Of a DNA stretch of 64,000 nt, positions 15,691 to 24,600 are shown piece after piece. Numbering within the stretch: position 1 is the stretch's first letter; the number at the start of each line of letters is the position of its first letter. The DNA is taken from NCBI GenBank assembly GCA_022072055.1, contig JAJVIK010000011.1:120587-184586 (forward strand), given 5' to 3'. This stretch comes from a bacterium. Its GTDB lineage: Bacteria > Hinthialibacterota > Hinthialibacteria > OLB16. A program made the position numbers and the translations under genes. The notes beneath the pieces were generated by a model. The model was not told the origin of the DNA. It saw only the letters and a program-made list of their open reading frames with translations, and did not search any database.

Positions 15691-17799
15691 ATGGCCCCGA
15701 ATGACCGCGAAAAGACAGATCCTCTCGAAATTCCGCTAACCAGTTTCCGCAGCCGACTGATCCGCAATATCTTGATCGGGTTGTCGGTGGGGGTGCTGGT
15801 GTTTTTCTTGAGCGAGACTTTGCTGGTCAAGGACTTGGAACTGCTCATCACCGACAGCCGTATTCGCGACCGCCCACACCGATTACCCGGCAACACCCCC
15901 ATCACCTTGATCCTGATCGACGAGGAATCTTTCGGAGCTGTCCGGGCGACCCAGGAGGTCAGCCTGGATTATCTGGCGCAGCTGGTGGATTTGCTCCGTC
16001 AAAGAGGGGCGAAGGTCATCGGCTTGGACCTGGAGCTCTCCGGTTACCGGATTGGGGATGAGGGGGCGGAGAGGTTTCGCGATTCGATACGCCTGGCGGG
16101 GAATGTGGTTCTGTCGGGAAGGGCTTTCCCGGACCCGACCCTCGGCCAGAAGAACCGCCATCCGCCTGGCTTTCTAGTCGAGGCCGCCAAAGCCTCGGGT
16201 CTTCAGCACCTTAACCCGGGTCCGTACGGGCGGGTTCGGGATGGCTATGCGCGACTGCGACTCACCGGAGACCAGAAGGCCAATGCCCTCGCGGTCCAGG
16301 TGGTCCAGGTCTACGAGGGCGGTGACCTGCCGAAAACATTCGCCAAGCTACACGAGACCAACTGGACCACCCCGTTTACCTGGAGAGGGGATTCCAACCC
16401 ATACGATGTTCACATTCCGATCAACTTCCGGGGCCCCAGGAGCGAACCGGGGAGAGTTGACGGCACCTATATCTGCTTGAAGGGGGAGTTGAATGGGCTG
16501 TCGGTGGTGGATGACCGTTTCCTGAGGGATCGCATTGTGCTTGTCGGCAGTGCGCTGGACTACCAGGCGAACCGGATGCTGACCCCGATGGGTGACGTTG
16601 AGATGTGGACCACCGAGATTGTCGCCAATCTGGCCGAGACGATTTCCAAAGGGGACTATCTCCGCTCGCTCACGCGCGGGGGGCGGCTCCTGTTCCTCAT
16701 GTTGGTGGGGTTCGTGGCCGCGATCCTGTGCACCAATCGGAAGCTCCTTCCGGTGATGTTGCTGGTGCTTCTTTACACCCTCGGTTTGATGTTCTTCCTT
16801 CGTCTGGGCCTGTACGACGAGGGTCTGCTCCTTCCCTATCTCCCAACCCTGCTCGCGCCCTGGATCACGGCCCTGGGGAGCGTGGGGGCCCGAGTGGCCC
16901 TGGATGACCGGGAGATTCGTCTGTTGCGCGAGGTGTTCGGGCGCTCGGTGTCCCCCGCCATTGCGCAGGAGCTCGTGGCCAAAATCGCCTACGAGCGCGA
17001 GCGGAGCTCCACCGGAGCCTCGCCCGCCCTGCTGTCCGAAGAGTGTGTGAGCTCGATTCTCTTCCTGGACGTCGCCAATTTCACGCCACTTTCGGAAACC
17101 TTCTCGCCGGAACGACTCTTCATCTTCACCAACGAGCTTCTGGACCGCCTGGCGGACGCGGTTTTCGAGAACAAGGGATCGCTGATCCGCTACACGGGCG
17201 ATGGGCTGATTGCGCTGTTCGGACGTCCGATTGTTCGGGAAGATCATGCTTATCTGGCTTGCGAAGCGGCGCTCCGGATGCAGGAGGCCCTCAATGAGTT
17301 GAACGGCCAGCGGCAACGGCGCGGCGAGCCGTTGGTTCAGATTCGGATCGGGATCAACACCGGATCGATGGTGGTCGGTCTGCTCGGCGGGCATCAACGC
17401 TATGATTACAGCGTTCTCGGAAACGAAGTCAACATCGCGGCTCGCTTCGAGCGCCTCAACAAGGATTTTGGGACCACGATCCTGGTCGGGGAAGAGACAG
17501 TCCGGAACCTCAAGGATGAGTTCATCTGCCGCCCGCTGGGGAGCATCACCCTCAAGGGCAAGACGCACCAAGTGGCGGTGTTTGAGTTGGTTTGCCGAAC
17601 CGGGGAGGCCATTTCCGACTCCTTGAGAAACTTCCTGCGCTACTACGAGATGGGTTATCTCGCCATTCGCTCCAACCGAATTGAGGATGCCGTGGCGGCC
17701 TTCAACCAGGCCCTGTCCTTCAAGCCCGACGACCTCGCCACTCAAAAGCTCCTGGCGCGCGCCGAGGAGCGGACAAGAACCGGAACGGGACTGCTGTGA
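15691..17799 (+). CDS. CHASE2-domain adenylate/guanylate cyclase with C-terminal TPR
   Basis: 702 residues from ATG 15691 (GAAGGG 8 bases upstream; a GTG two codons earlier is worse placed). One membrane helix near residues 24-44 is followed by an extracytoplasmic CHASE2 sensor (about 45-325; ILIDEESF, GAKVIGLDLEL), then three close membrane helices (about 328-400), a linker helix ending VSPAIAQELV, and a class III cyclase domain (about 450-625). The metal-binding aspartates are present (FLDVANFT and YTGDGLIALFG), as is NIAARFERLNK. A TPR-like pair follows at 650-700. It probably makes cAMP or cGMP in response to an envelope signal; nucleotide specificity is unclear. In an apparent operon with lpxB and the DUF1573 gene. 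Confidence 0.92.
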   Translation: MAPNDREKTDPLEIPLTSFRSRLIRNILIGLSVGVLVFFLSETLLVKDLELLITDSRIRDRPHRLPGNTPITLILIDEESFGAVRATQEVSLDYLAQLVDLLRQRGAKVIGLDLELSGYRIGDEGAERFRDSIRLAGNVVLSGRAFPDPTLGQKNRHPPGFLVEAAKASGLQHLNPGPYGRVRDGYARLRLTGDQKANALAVQVVQVYEGGDLPKTFAKLHETNWTTPFTWRGDSNPYDVHIPINFRGPRSEPGRVDGTYICLKGELNGLSVVDDRFLRDRIVLVGSALDYQANRMLTPMGDVEMWTTEIVANLAETISKGDYLRSLTRGGRLLFLMLVGFVAAILCTNRKLLPVMLLVLLYTLGLMFFLRLGLYDEGLLLPYLPTLLAPWITALGSVGARVALDDREIRLLREVFGRSVSPAIAQELVAKIAYERERSSTGASPALLSEECVSSILFLDVANFTPLSETFSPERLFIFTNELLDRLADAVFENKGSLIRYTGDGLIALFGRPIVREDHAYLACEAALRMQEALNELNGQRQRRGEPLVQIRIGINTGSMVVGLLGGHQRYDYSVLGNEVNIAARFERLNKDFGTTILVGEETVRNLKDEFICRPLGSITLKGKTHQVAVFELVCRTGEAISDSLRNFLRYYEMGYLAIRSNRIEDAVAAFNQALSFKPDDLATQKLLARAEERTRTGTGLL

Positions 17800-19820
17800 G
17801 ATTTCGAGTTCTTCCCCGAGCCATTCCAGCGGCGGCGATCCTGGGCGCGCTCATGTCCCACGCCGTGGCCGCGCCGGAGATCGTGGTGGACGAGAAATCC
17901 CACGATTTCGGGATCCTCTACTCCGAGGAGCACCAAACGGTCACCCACCGGTTTGAGTTCCAGAACGTCGGGGACGCCACCCTCACCATCCAGGACATCA
18001 AGACCTCTTGCGGTTGCACCCGCGCGGAAATGGCCAAGCGCGAAATCCCGCCCGGTGAAAGCGCGACCCTGGTGGCGGAGCTTCAGTTCCGGGATCACCG
18101 CTTCAAGGACAGCATCCGGATCTCCTTGATGACCAACGATCCGGCCCACCCGGTCTTTGAGGTCGGGCTGACCGGCTTTCTCCTGCGGCACTGGATCCTG
18201 GAGCCACCCTCAATCGAGGAAATCGTGGCGGTGACCGGCCAGACCACGGAGCGCGCTGTCGGCGTGGTTTCGAATCAACTTCTTGAAGAGGCCCCATGGG
18301 AGATTCTCTCGATCTCTTCGGATCACCCTCAGCTTGCGGCGACCTTGGGGGGGAAACCGAAGGTCGAATCGAAGCAGGGGTTTCGAATGACTCAGTACTC
18401 GCTGGGGGTCCGGATTGCCGGTGGAGAAAGCCCCTCATTGGGGGAGCAAGGAACCCTTTACCTGCGCACCTCCGATCCGGCTTACCCGGTCCTTCGCCTT
18501 CCCGTGCGGTGGTTGGTTGAGGGGGACCTCACGCTATCCACACGCAACGTTTATGTCCTGCGGTCGCGTCTGTTTCGCCCGCCGCCGACCGCTGGTGACC
18601 AGGACCGTAACCGCCGCAAGGTGGTGGTGTCGTCGCGATCCAAGACCCCCTTCCGAATCACCTCGGTGGATTTGGGGCCGCCCTTTGCGGTCGAGTGGGA
18701 TCGGGAACGAGTCTCAGACACCGCCGAATTGATCCTCTCGATCACCGGCGAGAAGGCTCAACACGCCGAAGGAACTCTATCGATCCACACGGACAGGGAA
18801 CGGGAACCGGTCCATCAGGTCCGGGTCAGGGGAGAGGCCCAGGAAATCCAGGCGATCTTTTCGGCCCCGACCACTCAGCACCATTTCGGGAACATCCTGA
18901 AGGGTGAGGCGAAATTCATCGAGCGAACCTTCACGGTCTCCAACCTCGGCACTCGGCCACTCGATCTGTGCGTTCAGGAAGTTCACGAAACGGATGCCAA
19001 GTTATCCGGCGCGAACCTGCCGCCGGGTGCAAGCGCCGCAATTGCCCTTCGCGCCGACCTTTCAAGGAAGGAGGGAGCCTTCGATCTCTGGGCGACAATT
19101 GCCTCCAACGATCCCACGAAAGCGACCGAAACCTTCCGACTCACGGGTCTAATCCTTCCCCCCTGGCGACTGGAGCCGTCAACACTCAGCTTTCGGACCG
19201 TGCAACCCAACGAGGAAGAGGAGCGGATGGTCAGCCTCCGTCAAGTCTTTCCAAGTTGGAAAAAGCCCCTCATCCCACAGCCGAGCCAAACTGACAATGG
19301 CGAGGTCGCCATCCGCCCGGGGAAGACAATGGCGACCTATGACAGCGAGGGGCTGGGGCACGCGGAAACCGAAATCTCCGTGGTCCTCACCCCGAGATCA
19401 AGCGTTTCGGGAAAATATTCTGTTTCGATCCCGATTCAGGTGAACGAACCCGGAGCTAGAGGGATCCCGCCGCTGAGAGTGGAGTGGCAAATCCTGGGAG
19501 ACCTCCGGGCGCGACCCTCGCCGCTTGTGTTTTTCCCCAAGGCGGGTGGAGCCGCCGACCAGAAGCCCACGCGCCTCAAGCTCTATTCCAAGGGGAGCCT
19601 TCCGTTCGCGATAAAAGGCGTTCAGGCGCCGGAGAATGTGTCCATCTCCGAAATCGAGCGTCACCCCACAAGCATCTCCTATGAAGTGCGCTTACTCTCG
19701 GAGCTTAAGGGCGAACCGACCATCCGGTTCCAGACCGACCGTCCGGGCGAGCCGGAGATCGAGGTCGGAATCCTTGTCTCCGAGGGTCGTGAGGGCTCCG
19801 CTAGCGCCTCGGCGCGGTGA
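17796..19820 (+). CDS. exported DUF1573 / ASH-like repeat protein
   Basis: 674 residues. GTG start overlaps the cyclase stop by 4 bases (GTGA), implying coupled translation. A signal peptide ends near AVAAPE. Residues 25-130 are a DUF1573 module with the diagnostic SCGCT cysteine pair; at least two further immunoglobulin-like modules follow, of the same beta type but without the cysteine pair (one starting near HHFGNILKGEAKF). Probably periplasmic or surface located; molecular role unknown. Its 3' end overlaps the convergent beta-helix gene by 20 bases. Confidence 0.85.
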   Translation: MRFRVLPRAIPAAAILGALMSHAVAAPEIVVDEKSHDFGILYSEEHQTVTHRFEFQNVGDATLTIQDIKTSCGCTRAEMAKREIPPGESATLVAELQFRDHRFKDSIRISLMTNDPAHPVFEVGLTGFLLRHWILEPPSIEEIVAVTGQTTERAVGVVSNQLLEEAPWEILSISSDHPQLAATLGGKPKVESKQGFRMTQYSLGVRIAGGESPSLGEQGTLYLRTSDPAYPVLRLPVRWLVEGDLTLSTRNVYVLRSRLFRPPPTAGDQDRNRRKVVVSSRSKTPFRITSVDLGPPFAVEWDRERVSDTAELILSITGEKAQHAEGTLSIHTDREREPVHQVRVRGEAQEIQAIFSAPTTQHHFGNILKGEAKFIERTFTVSNLGTRPLDLCVQEVHETDAKLSGANLPPGASAAIALRADLSRKEGAFDLWATIASNDPTKATETFRLTGLILPPWRLEPSTLSFRTVQPNEEEERMVSLRQVFPSWKKPLIPQPSQTDNGEVAIRPGKTMATYDSEGLGHAETEISVVLTPRSSVSGKYSVSIPIQVNEPGARGIPPLRVEWQILGDLRARPSPLVFFPKAGGAADQKPTRLKLYSKGSLPFAIKGVQAPENVSISEIERHPTSISYEVRLLSELKGEPTIRFQTDRPGEPEIEVGILVSEGREGSASASAR

Positions 19821-21681
19821 GGCTCCGGGCGGTTGAGAGCGGTTCTCCGTCCTGGCCGAACCCCTCCAGGGCGAACTCCCAAGCGTGCCCGCCGCCATCC
19901 TCGACTTTCACCAGGATGCGGTTGACTCCCTTCTCGAGCGCGGCCTCGAAGAAGTCGTTGCCGAACAGACAGGTTCGGCCCGCTTCGGTCCAGATCTCAT
20001 GGACCAGCTTCCCATTTACCCAAACTTTGGCGGAGTCGTTGGAGCCGAAAAAGAACGAGGCGGTCTGGCGGGTCGCGGACTCAATCTCGGTGTAAGCATA
20101 GGCCACTTTCCTCCCGCCCATGCGGAGCCGGGTAAAGTCGAGCCGCCGCCTGCTGTTCATCCGTCCCGCCTGGGCGGTGGCTGCCCTTGGCGAACCGTCT
20201 TCATCACGAAACTCGACGCTTGCCCCCGCGACGATCCGAGCCTTGTCTTCGCCTCCGAGAGGAGCCAGATAATCCACATCGATTCCGGCGCGACCGTGGC
20301 GGCCCGGCCCGGGATTCTCAACCTTTGGGTTTGGAAATCCGCCAAGGACCACCCACTCTCCAAGCAGGCCCTCGCGCCCCTCGGAGCTGTTCAGACCGAT
20401 CTGAACATCCGCGGCGTGGGAGGTTTCGTCCTTCAACCATTCCCCACCCGGAACCAGGTTCGAGGTTACAACAGCTGAGCGAAGGCCCCGCCCGAGACGG
20501 ACCGCGACTTGGCCGCCGCGGTCCGCGCCGAACTCACAGCCCGTGACGATCAGCCGGCGATTGTTCGCGTCGATGCAGGGAAAACCCTGTCCCGGACGGT
20601 CCCAGTTGGTGAAGTGGCAGGATTCGAACAAGACCGCGCCGACCCCCTCCAAGAGCGCGTGGGACTTGACCTCCGACGTGGCCCAAAAGCCGCACCCGGT
20701 GAATTTCACCTGCCCCGTGTTCGAGGGAGATACCTCCACTCCGGACATCAGCATCCCATTAACAAAGGAAACCCCGGAATCCGAGGCGACCTCATCCACT
20801 CGGACCGCGCAAGGGCTGACATCCAGATAGCAGTTCGTGTAGACCCCTGATCCCGGGCCGCCGATGCCGTTGATGAAGTGCATCCCCACGCGATAAAAGA
20901 TGCTGAAGCAATTGGTGGCCATCTCCCCATCGGTTCGTCCGATGATGAAGGAGGTCCCCTCGCGCTTTGTGAACTTCCACAGCGGACTTTCCGGATTCAA
21001 GTCGAAAAATGGCCAGAAATGGACATTGCTGATGCGGCCCACGTCATAGCACTGATCGATATACACACCCTTCTTCAGGGCATGGGCATAGAGCCCGTCG
21101 ATCTTGTGTCGGCCGGTTGGGACTGAACCGAAATCGACTGCTTGGTACGGATTGATGATCGTGACATTGATGATCGCGGGATGGTCGATCGATCCTTGCC
21201 CCACGGCCCCAACGAGCCCCGAGCGAATCGTCCAGGGATAGGGATGCGGCGGATCGGCGATGACTTGTTCGGGATAGAAGATAGTAACTCCGGAAAGGGT
21301 TGATCCGGTGTTGAGAGTGATGAACGGAGTTCCCTCCGAATCTCCCTTGCCCTCGACCGCGAGAAGCGTGGTTCCACCATCATAAGGTTGCCCGGCTTGC
21401 GGAGCGCGCCAGACTCCCTCCAAGGTCACATTCCTTGGAATCGTCAGATGCCGTTTGATGAGGAATTTTCCGGTGGGGATGAGGACCACGCCGCCTCCCA
21501 CGGCGGATACGGAGTCGAGGGCCGCTTGGAAAGCTTCCGAGTCATCGGTTGTGGCATCCCCCCTGGCGCCAAAGCTTTCGACGGCAACAACCCCATTTCG
21601 AGAGGTCTCTTCCGATCCGGCGCTGGAGATGAACAGGCATGAGCAGAGCGAGAGGAGAAACGGGAGGGTCCGAAGGGTCAT
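19801..21681 (-). CDS. secreted pectate-lyase-3-like right-handed beta-helix protein
   Basis: 626 residues with a signal peptide ending near SSAGSEE. Residues 30-110 match the start of the pectate lyase superfamily / GH55 fold (VESFGARGDATTDDSEAFQAAL, GGGVVLIPTGKFLI); the middle is a beta-helix. The C-terminal about 110 residues form a separate sugar-binding-like beta module (FFFGSNDSAKVWVNGKLV) that also appears in the PSD1 protein of this window. Likely a polysaccharide-degrading or -binding exoprotein; substrate unknown. The ATG overlaps the stop of the upstream FG-GAP gene by 4 bases. Confidence 0.82.
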   Translation of the reverse strand: MTLRTLPFLLSLCSCLFISSAGSEETSRNGVVAVESFGARGDATTDDSEAFQAALDSVSAVGGGVVLIPTGKFLIKRHLTIPRNVTLEGVWRAPQAGQPYDGGTTLLAVEGKGDSEGTPFITLNTGSTLSGVTIFYPEQVIADPPHPYPWTIRSGLVGAVGQGSIDHPAIINVTIINPYQAVDFGSVPTGRHKIDGLYAHALKKGVYIDQCYDVGRISNVHFWPFFDLNPESPLWKFTKREGTSFIIGRTDGEMATNCFSIFYRVGMHFINGIGGPGSGVYTNCYLDVSPCAVRVDEVASDSGVSFVNGMLMSGVEVSPSNTGQVKFTGCGFWATSEVKSHALLEGVGAVLFESCHFTNWDRPGQGFPCIDANNRRLIVTGCEFGADRGGQVAVRLGRGLRSAVVTSNLVPGGEWLKDETSHAADVQIGLNSSEGREGLLGEWVVLGGFPNPKVENPGPGRHGRAGIDVDYLAPLGGEDKARIVAGASVEFRDEDGSPRAATAQAGRMNSRRRLDFTRLRMGGRKVAYAYTEIESATRQTASFFFGSNDSAKVWVNGKLVHEIWTEAGRTCLFGNDFFEAALEKGVNRILVKVEDGGGHAWEFALEGFGQDGEPLSTARSLTAPRR

Positions 21682-24600
21682 GGACCATTATCCCAGAACC
21701 GTGAGAAATCGAGAAGGAGATTCTCGGAGGTTTCCCCCGCCTGGATGCGTTTCAGCCATTCGAGCAGGTCGCCGGCGTCAATGATTCCGTTCGGAGGATT
21801 CGGATGAATGTCGTAATCGACCAACCCGTCGGTGGTGGGCGTTGCGGTTGCGGTGAGGGACGGCTCCTCGGTGGGTGAGTTGGAGAAGGTGGCGGTGCGG
21901 GACAAGGTCGGCGACTGGCTCGCGGTCGCAGTTTCGGTTGGAGTCGAGGAGAAGGTTCCGGTCGGCGTGTGCGTGAAGGTCCGAGTGTCGGTGGAGGTGG
22001 GCGAGGGCAGGGAAGTGTCCGTCGGCGTCATGGTTTCCGTAACCGTCGCCGTGGGAGTGAACGTGGGCGGCTCGATTCCATTCCCGATGAGGGCGACTTG
22101 CACGGTCGGTTCGTCCGGGTCATTCGAGTTGATCTGGAAGGCAGCCGTCTTGGGACCAATGGAAGAGGGATCAAAGGCAATGCTCACTGTCGCTTCGGAA
22201 CCCGGCGACAAGATGCTCCCAAGGGTGCTGCCGGTCACCACAAACTGCGTGAAATCGATTCCCACCACCCCGAAACTTGAAAAAACCAATTCCGAGCCCC
22301 CCTCGTTGGTGACCGTGATTGTCACCGGATCGGATGGCCCGGCGTCCGTTGCGCGCTCCGGAAAGTCGATGCCGGTCGGATCGACTTCAATGTCCCGCCC
22401 TTGATCTAGAGTCAGAGTTTCAAGTCGAGGCGAGTGAAAGGGAGAGAGCGAATTCAGCTCCGCCCGCCAGCGCAAATCCGACCCGGCGGTGGGAAACTCA
22501 AAGAAAGTCCCTGGCTTGACCAGATAGAACCGCGCTCCCCCGTTATTGCTGAGCCAATAATCGATCTTGGTGTTGATCGGTAGGGTCTGAGTGACCGCCA
22601 GGATGGCCTCCGAGATGTTCTCCGGCTCCATGTCCACGGGGAGCGAGTTGGCGAGCCCGAGCTTGGAGCTGAGGAGACGGCGGACAAAGAGTCGGCTGTG
22701 TTCGCCGCCGACGGCGAACACAATATCCGCCGTTCCATCTCCATCCACATCTCCGACCGCAACCGAGCGCGTTTCCTCCGTTTCGCCTGTAATGTCGACC
22801 CCGGATACGCCCGCGAAAGGGACCGAGGCGCCGTTGTTCAGGTAAAGGCGATTGGGCTGATTCGCATTCCCGGCGATCACGTCCGGATCCCCATCGCAAT
22901 CCAGATCCTGAAGCGCGATGGAGAGTGTGTCCTGAGCGTCCGGGGTGATGTCGCTGCCCATCACTCCGGCGAAGGGGTCCGGACTCCCGTTGTTCAGATA
23001 GAGACGGTTGGGCTCGCCGAGATTTCCGACCACAAGGTCCAAGGCTCCGTCCCTGTTGATATCTCCAAGCGCCACGGAGACGGTTGTGTTGGAGTCGGCG
23101 GTGATGTTTCTTCCCATTACGCCCCCAAAGGGATTGGAGGTTCCGTTGTTCAGATAGAGTCGATTGACGGGATTCGAGTTCCCGACCACGAGGTCAAGAT
23201 CGCCATCTCTGTCCACATCGCCAAGCGCCAGGGAGGTGGTGTCGTGCGCGTCGGAGGTGATGTCGATTCCGGTCACTCCGCTGAACGGGTCCGATGTGCC
23301 GTTGTTCAGGTGGAGACGATTTGTTTGGCGGACATTGCCGGTAACCACATCGAGGTCCCCGTCACCGTCGAGGTCCCCCACGGCCACCGCAAGCGTTTGG
23401 CTCGCGTCGGTGGAGATGTCGCTCCCCACCACCCCGGCGAACGGGTCCGGGGCGCCGCTGTTCAAGTAAAGTCGGCATCGTGAATTTCGATTACCGGCCA
23501 CAATGTCCAGGTCTCCATCCCCATCCATGTCGCCCACGGCCAGGGATTCGGTGTTCAAACTGGTGGTGTTGAGATCGGTCCCCTCAACACCGACGAAGGG
23601 CCTTGAGGTTCCGTTGTTCAGATAGAGGCGGCTTGGGCGGGAGAAGTTTCCGACGACAAGATCCAAATCCCCGTCCCGGTCCAAATCAGCCAAGACGGCC
23701 TTGCGCGACGGAAAATTGTCCACGCCGATATCGTTGCGATTCCATCCCACCACCGGCTTCGGACTCGCCCCATTCAGGTAAAGGCGGTTGGTTTCGAAGG
23801 AGTTCCCCGCCACCACATCGAGGCTGCCATCTCCATTGAGATCCCCCAGCGCCACATCGACTGTAAAGTTGGCGTCGCTGGTGATATCAACCTCCGAGGC
23901 GCCGTTGAACGGATCCTGCGTCCCATTGTTGAGATGGAGCCGGTTCGGGGCGCCCGAGATTCCGACCACTAGGTCGAGTCGGCCATCGCCGTTGACATCG
24001 CCAAGCGCCACCGATGTGGTTTCCGGATCGCCAGATGAAATGTTGATTCCGGAAACGCCTTCAAAGGGGTCCGATGTTCCGTTGTTCAGGTACAGGCGGG
24101 GGGGCTGGTTCTCGACTCCGATCAGGATATCCAGGTTGCCATCTCCATTCACATCGCCGAGCGCCACGGAGTTGCCCAACGGCGTATCCGCGGTCACATC
24201 CTTGCCCGTGACCCCCATGAACGGGTCGGAAGAACCGTTGTTGAGGTAAAGGCGAGTCGTGTCGCCGGTTCTTACTCCGACCACATCCAGGTCTCCATCA
24301 TTGTCCATATCCCCAATCGCGACACGGTCCGCCCCTGGGGAATCGACGTTCAAGTTCCTTCCGATAACACCGTCAAACGGGGCCAGGGTTCCGTTATTCA
24401 AGTACAATCGATCCGGACCACCCGGTTTTGCCGCCACCAAATCGAGGTCTCCATCTCCATCCATGTCCCCTAACGCCACCCAGGCAGTCGCCGCCGTGTC
24501 CGAGGTGATATCCACGCCCACCGCCCCACTGAAGGGATCCCCCGTGCCGTTGTTCAGGTACAGTTGATTGGGAACAATCACGTTCCCGGCCACTATATCG

